This document shows positions 8,562 through 17,073 of a stretch of DNA of 55,273 nt, in pieces (positions within the stretch are counted from its first letter, which is position 1; each line of letters begins with the position of its first letter). The stretch is from an uncultured Pelagibacteraceae bacterium (GTDB lineage: Bacteria; Pseudomonadota; Alphaproteobacteria; Pelagibacterales; Pelagibacteraceae): contig CACOMK010000004.1 of the NCBI GenBank assembly GCA_902628305.1, positions 1 through 55,273 on the forward strand. The letters are read 5' to 3'. Under the pieces are notes generated by a model. It had not been told where the DNA came from. It saw only the letters and a list, made by a program, of their open reading frames with translations, and made no database searches. A program made the translations under genes and the position numbers.

Positions 8562-9479
8562 CTATGTTTTATATGAATTATTTGATTTTGTTTTTAAAAG
8601 TGTGCCAACTTCTTTACCAAGTTCTTTATATTCATTCAAATTACCAATTTTTTTTTCATAAAATCTTTGTCTACCATCAAGAGAAAAAAGTTCAGCCTCA
8701 ACAATAATCTTATCTCCATTAACCACTGAATGAGCGCCAATTGCTGTTTCACAATCTCCATCTAAAACTTTTAAAATATTTCTTTCTAGGTGGGCTCTTT
8801 TGTGTGTTTCTGTGTGATTAATTTTATTTAAAATAGAAATTATCTCTTTATCATTCTCCCTGCACTGAAGAGCAATTACGCCTTGTCCTGCGCTAGGAAT
8901 TATTTTTTTGGCTGAAAAAATTTCAGAGATTTCATTTTCAAATTTCAAAAGTTTGATACCTGCATAAGACAAAATAATCGCGTCATACATTCCTTCATAC
9001 AGTTTTCTTATTCTAGTATCTACATTTCCTCTAATCAATTTGCACTTTAAATCTTGTCTAATTTTTTTTATTTGAAATTCTCTCCTGTATGAAGAAGTTC
9101 CAACAATTGACTTTTGATCTAAGTCTTTAAGTTTCTTTTTGTCTTTTGTAATTAAAATCTCCCTAGGGTCATTTCTTTCTAGAAAGGAGTCGGTTATTAA
9201 TCCTTTTGTATCATTAGCCGGCATATCTTTTAAAGCATGCACCGCAATATCAATATTTTTTAACTGAAGTTCTTTTTCAATATTGCTAGAAAACAAACCT
9301 TTGCCACCAAACTCTGATAGTCTCATGTCCTGCACCTCATCACCTTTGGTCTTAATCGATTTAATTAAAATGTCATCATTATTAAGACTGGTATTTTTAA
9401 TAATTTTATCCTTAGCTTGCTGGGCATAAATTAAGGCAAGCTTGCTACCTCTAGATCCAATTATTATTTTTTTACTCAT
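8562..9479 (-). CDS. hemC: Hydroxymethylbilane synthase (porphobilinogen deaminase)
   Basis: HemC polymerises four porphobilinogens into hydroxymethylbilane in tetrapyrrole synthesis. Family features: 'IGSRGSKLALIYAQQ' at the start, 'FGGKGLFSSNIEKEL', 'AVHALKDMPA', 'GTSSYRR', 'RGNVDTRIRKL', 'IPSAGQGVIALQCR', and the dipyrromethane-cofactor Cys in 'LDGDCETAIGAH' (around residue 240). The 305-residue length is normal. It is divergent from tsaD with a 53-base gap. Confidence 0.97.
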   Translation of the reverse strand: MSKKIIIGSRGSKLALIYAQQAKDKIIKNTSLNNDDILIKSIKTKGDEVQDMRLSEFGGKGLFSSNIEKELQLKNIDIAVHALKDMPANDTKGLITDSFLERNDPREILITKDKKKLKDLDQKSIVGTSSYRREFQIKKIRQDLKCKLIRGNVDTRIRKLYEGMYDAIILSYAGIKLLKFENEISEIFSAKKIIPSAGQGVIALQCRENDKEIISILNKINHTETHKRAHLERNILKVLDGDCETAIGAHSVVNGDKIIVEAELFSLDGRQRFYEKKIGNLNEYKELGKEVGTLLKTKSNNSYKT

Positions 9480-9505
9480 AAAATTTATTTCTTACTTGTA
9501 TAAAG

Positions 9506-9515
9506 ATTGTACAAT
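9506..9515. promoter_or_regulatory. 10-bp perfect palindrome in the hemC/tsaD divergent promoter region
   Basis: The only spacer between divergent hemC and tsaD (53 bases) contains the perfect palindrome ATTGTACAAT at 9506-9515. A TATAAA (9499-9504) just to its left is a possible -10 element for a rightward promoter. An operator role is possible, but a 10-bp palindrome in AT-rich DNA can arise by chance. Confidence 0.25.
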
Positions 9516-9532
9516 TATTAAAAACTATTTGA

Positions 9533-10606
9533 ATGAGCAAAAAACCTTTAATTCTTGGAATCGAGTCTAGTTGTGATGAAACTGCAGCTTCTTTGCTAAC
9601 TGAAAATGAGCAAGGATTCCCAGTAGTTTTATCCAACATTGTTTCAAGTCAAATCGAGGTTCATAAGGAGTTTGGTGGTGTAGTTCCAGAACTAGCAGCT
9701 CGTTCACATATTGAAAAAATCGATTGGATAGTCAAAAAAGCTATTGATGCAAGTGGAAGAAAAATTGAAGAAATAGATGCGGTTGCTTCTACAGCTGGTC
9801 CTGGATTAATTGTGTGTTTATCTGTTGGTTTAAGTTTTGGTAAAGCTTTTGCTTACGCAATGAATAAACCTTTTATTGCTGTTAATCATTTAGAAGGACA
9901 TGCCTTAAGTCCAAGACTAAATACAAATCTAGATTATCCATATTTACTTCTTTTAATTTCTGGCGGTCACTCACAATATTTGAACGTTAAAAATCTTGGT
10001 AAATATAAAAGACTAGGAACAACTGTTGATGACGCTTTAGGTGAAGCATTTGATAAAACAGCAAAACTTTTAGGAATAGAATTTCCAGGAGGTCCTCAAA
10101 TAGAAATTTTAGCTGAGAAAGGAGATCCTAAAAAATATGATTTACCAAAACCAATTTTTAACAAAGGAGGGTGTAATCTTTCTTTTGCAGGTCTTAAAAC
10201 TGCTGTATTGAAAATAAGTAAAACTATTAAATCAGAACAAGATAAATATGATCTTGCAGCATCTTTTCAAAAAACAATTGAAAATATTTTATATAAAAAA
10301 ACTAAAATTGCTTTTTCCGAATTTGAAAAAGCAAATGAATTAAATAAAAAAAAATTTGTCGTTGCTGGTGGAGTTGCAGCAAATAAAAAAATAAGATCTA
10401 TGTTGATTAAGCTGTGTGAAGAAAATAATTATAAAAGTATTTTTCCACCCATAGAATTTTGTGGAGATAACGCAGCAATGATTGCATTGGTAGGTTTGGA
10501 AAAATTCAAATTAAAACAATTTGATAATTTAGATTATCCAGCAAAACCTAGATGGCCTCTAGATGAAGATGCAGCTTTTCTCAAAGGTGCTGGAGTTCAA
10601 TTATAA
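9533..10606 (+). CDS. tsaD: tRNA N6-adenosine threonylcarbamoyltransferase
   Basis: TsaD transfers the threonylcarbamoyl group to A37 of ANN-decoding tRNAs (t6A). The 357-residue protein opens with 'ILGIESSCDETAASLL'. The metal-binding His pair is H119 and H123 ('VNHLEGHALSP'), and 'LLLISGGHSQYL', 'TTVDDALGEAFDKTAKLLG', 'SFAGLKTAV' and 'FCGDNAAMIALVG' follow in canonical order. The start ATG at 9533 sits next to the divergent hemC. The EVE-domain gene begins in the stop codon (one-base overlap). Confidence 0.98.
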   Translation: MSKKPLILGIESSCDETAASLLTENEQGFPVVLSNIVSSQIEVHKEFGGVVPELAARSHIEKIDWIVKKAIDASGRKIEEIDAVASTAGPGLIVCLSVGLSFGKAFAYAMNKPFIAVNHLEGHALSPRLNTNLDYPYLLLLISGGHSQYLNVKNLGKYKRLGTTVDDALGEAFDKTAKLLGIEFPGGPQIEILAEKGDPKKYDLPKPIFNKGGCNLSFAGLKTAVLKISKTIKSEQDKYDLAASFQKTIENILYKKTKIAFSEFEKANELNKKKFVVAGGVAANKKIRSMLIKLCEENNYKSIFPPIEFCGDNAAMIALVGLEKFKLKQFDNLDYPAKPRWPLDEDAAFLKGAGVQL

Positions 10607-11019
10607 TGAAATATTGGTTATTAAAATCTGAACCGAATGTTTGGTCAATTGATCAACAAAAAAAAGCTGGAACTAAAGGTGCTCCTTGGGATGGTGTTAG
10701 AAATTATCAAGCTGCAAAAAATTTGAAAAATATGAAGAAAGGAGATCTTTGTTTTTTTTATCATTCAAATATTGGAAAAGAGATAGTTGGAGTCGTAAAA
10801 GTTATTAAAGAATCTTTTATAGATAAAACAGACAAAACAGGAAGGTTCGTTGCTGTAACTGTTCAATTTAAAAGTAGGTTTTCGAAGCCTGTAACGCTTG
10901 AAAATATCAAAAAAAATAAGGATTTAAGCCACTTATCTCTTATAAAACAAAGCAGGCTTTCGGTAATGCCTGTTGATTATAAAAGCTGGAAAATTATAAA
11001 TAACATGAGTAGAATTTAA
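10606..11019 (+). CDS. EVE-domain protein (YTH-like modified-base reader fold)
   Basis: This 137-residue single-domain protein begins 'MKYWLLKSEPNVWSID', the hallmark of EVE proteins, followed by 'WDGVRNYQAAKNLKNMKKGD', 'FFYHSNIGKEIVGVV' and a final 'LSVMPVDYKSWKII'. EVE domains share the PUA/YTH fold and are thought to bind modified nucleic-acid bases; the bacterial single-domain form is common beside tsaD or ACS in alphaproteobacteria, though its exact role is unsettled. Its start overlaps the tsaD stop, so translation is coupled. Confidence 0.9.
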   Translation: MKYWLLKSEPNVWSIDQQKKAGTKGAPWDGVRNYQAAKNLKNMKKGDLCFFYHSNIGKEIVGVVKVIKESFIDKTDKTGRFVAVTVQFKSRFSKPVTLENIKKNKDLSHLSLIKQSRLSVMPVDYKSWKIINNMSRI

Positions 11020-11031
11020 AAAAAATATCCT

Positions 11032-13128
11032 ATGCCAAAAAAAAAGAAAAAGAAAAGCAAGGTAAGAAAAAAAGGGTCTAAAGTTAGAAAAAAATCCTCA
11101 AAAAAAGTTAAAAAAAAATCTAAAGCTAGGAAAAAATCTTTTAAAAAAGTTAAAAAAAAAATTAAGGCAAAGAAAGAAAATATAAATTCTACTCCAGAAG
11201 TTGTTATTAAGACAAAACCAGAATGGATAAAAAGCAGCCTAGCAAATAAAAGCAAGTATCAACAAAAATATTCTCAATCTATTAAAAGTAATGATGAATT
11301 TTGGAGAAAAGAGGGAAAAAGAATAACTTGGATAAAACCTTATAAAAAAATCAAAGATGTTAAGTACAGTTCAAAAGAAGTAAAAATTAAATGGTTTCAA
11401 GATGGAACTTTGAACGTTTCTGCTAACTGTATTGATAGACATTTAAAAGATAAGAAAGATAAAACTGCAATAATTTGGGTAGGAGACGATCCTAAAGATA
11501 ATCAAAAAATTTCTTATAAACAGCTTCACCAAAAAGTTTCAAAAGCAGCAAATGGTTTAAAAAAAATAGGAATAAAAAAAGGTGATCGAGTGACAATTTA
11601 TTTAACGATGATACCAGAGTTAGCAATTTTAATGCTAGCGTGTGTAAGAATTGGTGCTGTTCATTCAATTATTTTTGGAGGTTTCTCAGCAGATTCTATA
11701 TCGGGGAGAGTAAATGATTGTGAATCTGAATACATCATTACTGCAGATGAAGGAGTGCGAGGTGGAAAAATAATACCACTAAAATATACAGTCGATGAAG
11801 CTTTAATGAGTTGTCCAAATGTTAAGAAATGCATTGTCGTTAAACGAACAGGTAATTACATCAACTGGGATGAAAATAGAGATGTTTGGTATCACGATTT
11901 AATAAAAGATGTTCCTAACCATTGTGAGCCCGAAGAAATGAATGCAGAAGATCCATTGTTTATTTTATATACTTCTGGGTCAACAGGTAAACCTAAAGGA
12001 GTTCTTCATACTACTGGTGGTTATATTGTTTATGCATCAATGACACATCAATATATTTTTAACTACAAACCAAAAGATATTTATTGGTGCACTGCTGATA
12101 TTGGTTGGGTAACTGGACATAGTTATATTATATATGGACCCTTAGCGAATGGCGCCACTACTATCATGTTTGAAGGAATTCCAAATTATCCAGATAGCTC
12201 GAGATGGTGGCAAATAGTTGATAAATATAAAGTAAACACATTCTATACAGCTCCAACAGCAATAAGAGCTTTGATGCGTGAAGGAGATACACCTGTTAAG
12301 AAAACTTCTAGAAAATCTCTTAAACTTTTAGGAACAGTCGGAGAGCCAATAAATCCTGAGGCATGGATGTGGTACTATAAAACTGTAGGTAATTCTAAAT
12401 GTCCGATTGTAGATACTTGGTGGCAGACAGAAACTGGGGGAATTATGATTGCTCCACAAACTGGGGCTATTCCTTTAAAACCTGGTTCAGCAACAAAACC
12501 TTTCTATGGAATTAAGCCAGTGCTTGTTGATAAAAATGGTAAAGAAATAAAAGGTGCCGGTGAAGGTAGACTTTGTATTTCTCAATCTTGGCCTGGACAA
12601 ATGAGAACAGTTTACGGAGATCATCAAAGATTTATTGATACATATTTTTCTCAATTTAATGGAAAATATTTTACTGGTGATGGGTGTCGAAGAGATAAAG
12701 ATGGCTATTACTGGATAACAGGTCGAGTAGACGATGTAATTATTGTTTCAGGACATAATTTAGGAACAGCCGAGATCGAAAGTGCATTTGTTGCTCATCC
12801 AAAAGTAGCCGAGGCCGCTGTAGTTGGTTATCCTCATGATATCAAAGGTAACGGGTTATATTGTTACGTAACTTTAAATGCTGGAGAGTCAGAAACGGGT
12901 GAACTAGAAAGAGATCTTAAACTTTGGGTAAGAAAACAAATAGGACCTTTAGCAACACCAGACTTAATTCATTTTACACCAGGTCTTCCAAAGACAAGAT
13001 CAGGTAAAATAATGAGAAGAATTTTAAGAAAGATTGCTGCTAACGAGCATGGACAACTAGGAGATACCACTACTCTGGCAGATCCAAGTGTTGTTGATAG
13101 CCTAGTTGATAATAGAAAAAATATTTAA
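11032..13128 (+). CDS. acs: Acetyl-CoA synthetase with lysine-rich N-terminal tail
   Basis: The body is AMP-forming acetyl-CoA synthetase, which activates acetate for central metabolism. It shows the P-loop '[11 protein letters not shown]', '[16 protein letters not shown]', '[10 protein letters not shown]', '[20 protein letters not shown]' in part, and '[19 protein letters not shown]' with the Lys that is acetylated in known homologues. At 698 residues it is about 45 longer than usual because residues 2-50 form a Lys/Arg/Ser tail built of 7-residue repeats. No ATG, GTG or TTG occurs in frame between 11032 and the conserved domain, so the tail must be translated unless a rare start is used. 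Its last four bases overlap the convergent 207-residue gene. The neighbouring symporter suggests acetate uptake and use. Confidence 0.97.
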   Translation: MPKKKKKKSKVRKKGSKVRKKSSKKVKKKSKARKKSFKKVKKKIKAKKENINSTPEVVIKTKPEWIKSSLANKSKYQQKYSQSIKSNDEFWRKEGKRITWIKPYKKIKDVKYSSKEVKIKWFQDGTLNVSANCIDRHLKDKKDKTAIIWVGDDPKDNQKISYKQLHQKVSKAANGLKKIGIKKGDRVTIYLTMIPELAILMLACVRIGAVHSIIFGGFSADSISGRVNDCESEYIITADEGVRGGKIIPLKYTVDEALMSCPNVKKCIVVKRTGNYINWDENRDVWYHDLIKDVPNHCEPEEMNAEDPLFILYTSGSTGKPKGVLHTTGGYIVYASMTHQYIFNYKPKDIYWCTADIGWVTGHSYIIYGPLANGATTIMFEGIPNYPDSSRWWQIVDKYKVNTFYTAPTAIRALMREGDTPVKKTSRKSLKLLGTVGEPINPEAWMWYYKTVGNSKCPIVDTWWQTETGGIMIAPQTGAIPLKPGSATKPFYGIKPVLVDKNGKEIKGAGEGRLCISQSWPGQMRTVYGDHQRFIDTYFSQFNGKYFTGDGCRRDKDGYYWITGRVDDVIIVSGHNLGTAEIESAFVAHPKVAEAAVVGYPHDIKGNGLYCYVTLNAGESETGELERDLKLWVRKQIGPLATPDLIHFTPGLPKTRSGKIMRRILRKIAANEHGQLGDTTTLADPSVVDSLVDNRKNI
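11056..11181 (+). repeat. Six heptad (21-base) repeats encoding the acs lysine-rich tail
   Basis: Codons 9-50 of acs divide into six 7-residue units: [42 protein letters not shown]. The middle four pair up as a longer 14-residue duplication (11098-11136 resembles 11140-11178). The DNA is long A-runs broken by gtt, tct and aga codons. Growth by slippage or tandem duplication is a plausible origin. Confidence 0.85.
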
Positions 13129-13748
13129 AAATGAATTAAATCTTTAAACTCTTGTTTAATAACATCCCATTTTAAAATCATTGAATTTAAAACAATCTTT
13201 CGGTCTAAAGTTTTTAATTCATCTGCAATTGGAGCCCATTTATATAAAGAGAGTGCACTAGGATTAAAAGGTAAGTCTTGATAATAACCATCCCAATTTA
13301 TTTTCTCTAATCTTTCATCAAAACTTTTCCTCGCTTCATCGATAATATCTAGGGGCATCTTATTAGAAATTTCGTCGTCTAAAATTTTATTAAAAATTTC
13401 ATTAGCCTTATGAATATCCTGGTAATTAAAATTAACTTTTAAATAAGAAAAAGTGAAAAAAGTTAAATCTTGTAATGCGACTGAATAAATATTCCATTTA
13501 GCTAGATTAACAGAAGACATAAATTCATCGTTATCAAAATGGAGAACATATCTTGTTCCCATTCGAGTTTTTAAATAATTATACAAAGTAACTTGAGTGG
13601 CCCAAGCAGATTTTGTTTGAATAAACTGCTCTAGTTCATCTAGATTTTTTATTTTTTTTTTAGGAACAAACGCCTTAAACATGGCGAATAAATATGTTTT
13701 TAAATCCTCAAGTTTTAGATCTTTCCAAGTTAATTTGTATTTTGCCAT
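13125..13748 (-). CDS. Conserved hypothetical protein in the acetate locus
   Basis: This 207-residue protein has no signal peptide or membrane helix and no catalytic motif I recognise. It is predicted mostly helical, with notable segments '[22 protein letters not shown]', in part, and 'KTRMGTRY' around residues 42-70, and '[15 protein letters not shown]' around 83-97. I recall similar '(F)IQT...TLY.YL.TR.GTR' proteins in alphaproteobacteria, but without a function. It lies between acs (convergent, four-base overlap) and the symporter genes (divergent), so a link with acetate metabolism is possible but unproven. Confidence 0.75.
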   Translation of the reverse strand: MAKYKLTWKDLKLEDLKTYLFAMFKAFVPKKKIKNLDELEQFIQTKSAWATQVTLYNYLKTRMGTRYVLHFDNDEFMSSVNLAKWNIYSVALQDLTFFTFSYLKVNFNYQDIHKANEIFNKILDDEISNKMPLDIIDEARKSFDERLEKINWDGYYQDLPFNPSALSLYKWAPIADELKTLDRKIVLNSMILKWDVIKQEFKDLIHF

Positions 13749-13801
13749 GTTTATCTATAAATGCGCCAATTATATCTTAAAAAAGTAAGTAAATAAGTAC
13801 C

Positions 13802-13878
13802 TAATATGGTGAATTTTAGGTCTTTTCAAAACCCTCATAATGGTTATGGTTTCACCCAGTTATAACTAAATAGAGAGG
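13802..13878 (+). promoter_or_regulatory. Symporter leader: possible -10, bulged hairpin, strong Shine-Dalgarno
   Basis: The 135-base gap before the symporter genes holds a TAATAT (13802-13807) that could be a -10 box. A hairpin follows at 13829-13852 (AAACC, bulge CTC, ATAA, loop TGG, TTAT, GGTTT). GAGAGG (13873-13878) lies five bases before the ATG and is a clear ribosome binding site, unusual in this window where most genes lack one. I see no good -35. The assignments are visual only. Confidence 0.45.
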
Positions 13879-13883
13879 TATAA

Positions 13884-14144
13884 ATGTCAAATCAACAAAA
13901 ACACTGGGAAAAAACCAGGGGATTGTTATTTATAACACTGGCAATCTGGTTTGTTTTCTCAATTGGCATCTTTCTCTTTGGAGCTGAAATGAACGAGGTC
14001 ACAGGACCTTTCGGTTATCCATGGACATATTGGTTTACATGTCAGGGATCTCTTGGTGCTTTCGTAATCCTAATATTCTGGTTTGCGAATAGACAAGAAA
14101 AAATCGATGAAGAGTTCGGCTTTAGCGAAAGAGAGGACGAATAA
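13884..14144 (+). CDS. DUF4212 small subunit of a sodium/solute symporter
   Basis: This 86-residue membrane protein has two helices (about 13-33 and 47-69) and matches the DUF4212 pattern: 'HWEKTRGLLFITLAIWFVFS', then 'GFPW/GYPWTYWFTCQGSLGAFV', then 'FANRQEKIDEEFG'. DUF4212 proteins are small partners of the VC_2705-type branch of the SSS transporter family, analogous to YjcH beside ActP. It precedes the large subunit with a one-base overlap of stop and start. A strong Shine-Dalgarno sequence lies upstream. Confidence 0.9.
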   Translation: MSNQQKHWEKTRGLLFITLAIWFVFSIGIFLFGAEMNEVTGPFGYPWTYWFTCQGSLGAFVILIFWFANRQEKIDEEFGFSEREDE

Positions 14145-15955
14145 TGAAAGGTAATTTCATAGATAATTTGCCAAAAGTTTATGGAATCTATACTGGAGGA
14201 TTTATAGGTTTCATAATCATCATGGCAATTGCTGAACAGATGGGTATGACAGCTAAAGCGATAGGTATCGCTTTTGTTGCATTTACTGTATTCATCTATG
14301 CATTAATCGGTTGGCTATCAAGAACAGCCCAAGCAGATGCGTATTACGTAGCTGGAAGGCAAGTACCAACAGTCTTTAACGGAATGGCGACTGCAGCAGA
14401 CTGGATGTCTGGTGCTTCATTCGTTGCAATGGCTGGTGGTATTTACTTTAAAGGTTACGGCTATATGGCTCTACTTGTAGGTTGGACTGGTGGTTATGTG
14501 CTTGTTGCATCTTTATTAGCACCATACTTAAGAAAATTTGGCTGTTATACAGTTCCAGATTTTATAGGTACTAGATACGGTGGTAATTTAGCTAGATTTA
14601 GCGCAGTGGTAGTTTTAACTGTTGCTTCATTTACTTATGTGACTGCACAAATTAACGCTACAGGTACTATCGCATCTGTTGCACTTGATATCCCATTCCA
14701 ATACGCAGTTTATGTTGGACTAATAAGTATTTTATTATGTTCAATGTTAGGTGGTATGAGAGGGGTAACTTGGACACAGGTTGCACAATATATCGTACTA
14801 ATTATAGCTTACCTACTTCCAGTATTCTGGATCAGTAACAAAATGGGTGCGGGTTTCTTCCCTCACTTTATGTTAGCTGACGAGGTAGCAAGAATTGGTG
14901 AATTAGAACAACAGTTCGGTTTTGTTAAAAACGCGGCTGCTGATCTAAAATCAGTACCTAAAGGCTTAGCAGGAATAACTAAAGCTCACTCTGCAGTAAA
15001 CGCTACACCTTGGGCGTTTATTTCATTAGCATTAGCGATGATGATGGGAACAGCTTCATTACCGCACGTGATGATGAGATACTTTACTACTCCAAGTGTA
15101 AAAGCAGCTAGAAAATCAGTAGGTTGGTCATTATTCTTTATCTTCCTACTTTATTCTTCTGCTCCAATGTTAGCTACATTATCTAAGTTATCATTGATCG
15201 ACCCGAATTTACCAACTGGTATTATCGGTAAGACATTTGCAGAAGTGGAAGCGATAGATTGGTACCAAAACTGGAACCAAGCAAACCTAATGTTTATCAG
15301 CGACTTTAACGGAAATGGAACTCTAGAATTAAATGAGTTCTTCATGGGTGGTAAAGCCGTTGTGTTAGCAACACCAGAGATAGCTGGATTACCTTACGTA
15401 ATTTCAGGTCTAGTTGCTGCAGGAGGTATGGCAGCTGCTATGTCTACTGCCGATGGTTTGATTCTAGCGATTGCAAACGCTATATCACATGATGTTTACT
15501 ATAAGATCATTGATCCAAAAGCGGAAACTGCAAAACGACTACTTGTTGCAAGGGTATTACTTGTAATAATTGGTTTTGCTGGAGCAACTATTGCAGCAAT
15601 GGAGATTCAAGGAATCTTAGGTTCGGTTATCTGGGCTTTTGATTTTGCGATGTCTGGATTGTTCTTCCCACTTGTTCTTGGTGTTTGGTGGAAGAGAGCT
15701 AATAGACAAGGTGCGATTGCTGGTATGCTAGGTGGTCTAATCGCCGGTGCATGGTACTTAGTTTGGGTACGAACTGGTGGAAGTGGATTCCTAGGAATTA
15801 CACAGTTAACATTTGGTATCTTCGGATCAGCTGTTAGTTTAGTTTTAATGGTAGTAGTTAGTTTAATGACTGCAGAACCAGATAAAGCTACTCAAAAAAT
15901 GGTTGATGATGTACGTGTACCAAGTGGTAAATCAATTCTTGGTAAATCACATTAA
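14144..15955 (+). CDS. Sodium:solute symporter (SSS family), probable acetate / monocarboxylate uptake
   Basis: This 603-residue transporter has about 13 membrane helices. SSS signatures include 'AYYVAGRQVPTVFNGMATAADWMSGASF' in part (residues 67-94), 'TVPDFIGTRYGG', the sodium-site region 'ASLPHVMMRYFTTPSVKAARKS', and 'GGMAAAMSTADGLILAIANA'. A loop at residues 387-398 (15302-15337) reads DFNGNGTLELNE, a textbook EF-hand calcium loop. Base composition is visibly richer in G+C than its neighbours (29 of 60 bases in 14341-14400, against 11 of 60 in 17161-17220), suggesting selected codons and high expression. Acetate as substrate is inferred from family and from acs nearby. A strong terminator follows. 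Confidence 0.92.
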   Translation: MKGNFIDNLPKVYGIYTGGFIGFIIIMAIAEQMGMTAKAIGIAFVAFTVFIYALIGWLSRTAQADAYYVAGRQVPTVFNGMATAADWMSGASFVAMAGGIYFKGYGYMALLVGWTGGYVLVASLLAPYLRKFGCYTVPDFIGTRYGGNLARFSAVVVLTVASFTYVTAQINATGTIASVALDIPFQYAVYVGLISILLCSMLGGMRGVTWTQVAQYIVLIIAYLLPVFWISNKMGAGFFPHFMLADEVARIGELEQQFGFVKNAAADLKSVPKGLAGITKAHSAVNATPWAFISLALAMMMGTASLPHVMMRYFTTPSVKAARKSVGWSLFFIFLLYSSAPMLATLSKLSLIDPNLPTGIIGKTFAEVEAIDWYQNWNQANLMFISDFNGNGTLELNEFFMGGKAVVLATPEIAGLPYVISGLVAAGGMAAAMSTADGLILAIANAISHDVYYKIIDPKAETAKRLLVARVLLVIIGFAGATIAAMEIQGILGSVIWAFDFAMSGLFFPLVLGVWWKRANRQGAIAGMLGGLIAGAWYLVWVRTGGSGFLGITQLTFGIFGSAVSLVLMVVVSLMTAEPDKATQKMVDDVRVPSGKSILGKSH

Positions 15956-15966
15956 ATAAATCTTTT

Positions 15967-15997
15967 AAAGGGGCGATTAATTTCGCCCCTTTTATTT
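15967..15997 (+). terminator. Rho-independent terminator after the symporter
   Basis: A 10-bp GC-rich stem (AAAGGGGCGA at 15967-15976 pairing with TCGCCCCTTT at 15983-15992) with a 6-base loop is followed by T-rich sequence (15993-15997). It is the clearest intrinsic terminator in the window and isolates the symporter operon from the downstream genes. Confidence 0.9.
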
Positions 15998-16024
15998 CAC
16001 TACTTTTTCCAATATAAATTTTGA

Positions 16025-16375
16025 ATGTCGGCAAATTTTCATCCTTTAATATATTTTATTGATTATTTACTTGGAATTATCATGTGGACTCTAATTGGAA
16101 GAGTAGCGATGAATATTTTTCAAAGAGAAGACTCACAATTCTTTTTCATGAGAGTATTTGTGAAATACACCAATCCTCTAATAAAATTATTTAAACCAAT
16201 AACACCCTCATTTATCATTGGGCCACTGGTACCCTTGTATGTTGCTTGGTTTTTTTACATGATTAGATTTTATCTAATGCCTTGGATCTTAGGCTATTCA
16301 GTCATGGGAATGTTGTCATTTCCTTTGGAGAGTGAAATTTCTAGACAAATTTATCAATTTTTTAATTCATTTTAA
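16025..16375 (+). CDS. YggT-like small membrane protein
   Basis: This 116-residue protein has two or three membrane helices (about 9-27, 61-83, and a weak third at 86-98). The segment 'FVKYTNPLIKLFKPITP' resembles the YggT core (lT.Pil.pirri.P), so it may be a diverged YggT-family member; I am not certain. It starts at ATG 16025 after the terminator and precedes rpe by 34 bases. Function unknown. Confidence 0.65.
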   Translation: MSANFHPLIYFIDYLLGIIMWTLIGRVAMNIFQREDSQFFFMRVFVKYTNPLIKLFKPITPSFIIGPLVPLYVAWFFYMIRFYLMPWILGYSVMGMLSFPLESEISRQIYQFFNSF

Positions 16376-16409
16376 TTTTTAAAATTGATACTAGTTAATC
16401 TAGTAATCA

Positions 16410-17069
16410 ATGAAAAATATACAAATCTCACCATCAATACTATCGGCTGATTTTAGTCAGTTAGGTACAGAGATAAAAAGACTTGAAGAAGGTGGGGCTG
16501 ATATGATTCATGTGGATGTGATGGATGGTCATTTTGTTCCTAATTTAACAATAGGACCACCCGTAATAAAAGCTCTACGAAAACATTGTTCATTAAAATT
16601 TGATGTTCATTTGATGATATCACCAGTCCATAAATATATAGATGCTTACGCTGATGCGGGAGCAGATATTATTACTATTCATCCTGAGGCAACTGATAAT
16701 TTAGAAAATTCAATTAAAAAAATAAAAGAAAAAAATAAAAATGTTGGAGTTTCGCTTAATCCTGAAACTAAAATTGATTTAATAATAGATTTATTAGATC
16801 AAATAGATTTAGTCCTAATTATGAGTGTAAATCCTGGATTTGGAGGGCAAAAATTTATGCCAGAAGTTTTAGATAAAATTAAAAAATTAAAAAAAATAAG
16901 AGAGCAAAAAAAGTTTAATTTTGACATAGAAATTGATGGTGGAATCAATTTTGATAACTGCAAAAGTGCAATTGATGCTGGTGCAAACATTCTCGTTTCC
17001 GGTACTACGGTATTCAAAAGTAATGATGGAGATATAAAGAAAAATATTAATTTATTAAAATTAAAATAA
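16410..17069 (+). CDS. rpe: Ribulose-phosphate 3-epimerase
   Basis: Rpe interconverts ribulose-5-phosphate and xylulose-5-phosphate in the pentose phosphate pathway. The 219-residue TIM barrel shows 'ISPSILSADFSQLGTEI', 'IHVDVMDGHFVPNLTIGPP', 'DVHLMI', 'VLIMSVNPGFGGQKF' and 'IEIDGGIN', with the metal-ligand His and Asp residues in place. It leads into the heparinase-like gene and purH, an arrangement I recall from alphaproteobacteria. Confidence 0.97.
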   Translation: MKNIQISPSILSADFSQLGTEIKRLEEGGADMIHVDVMDGHFVPNLTIGPPVIKALRKHCSLKFDVHLMISPVHKYIDAYADAGADIITIHPEATDNLENSIKKIKEKNKNVGVSLNPETKIDLIIDLLDQIDLVLIMSVNPGFGGQKFMPEVLDKIKKLKKIREQKKFNFDIEIDGGINFDNCKSAIDAGANILVSGTTVFKSNDGDIKKNINLLKLK

Positions 17070-17073
17070 GTTA

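Noticed and set aside
11016-11255. Minus-strand frame rich in Phe and Leu opposite the acs start
   Set aside because: It is the mirror of the poly-Lys codons in the acs tail; composition is an artefact and the acs frame is conserved.
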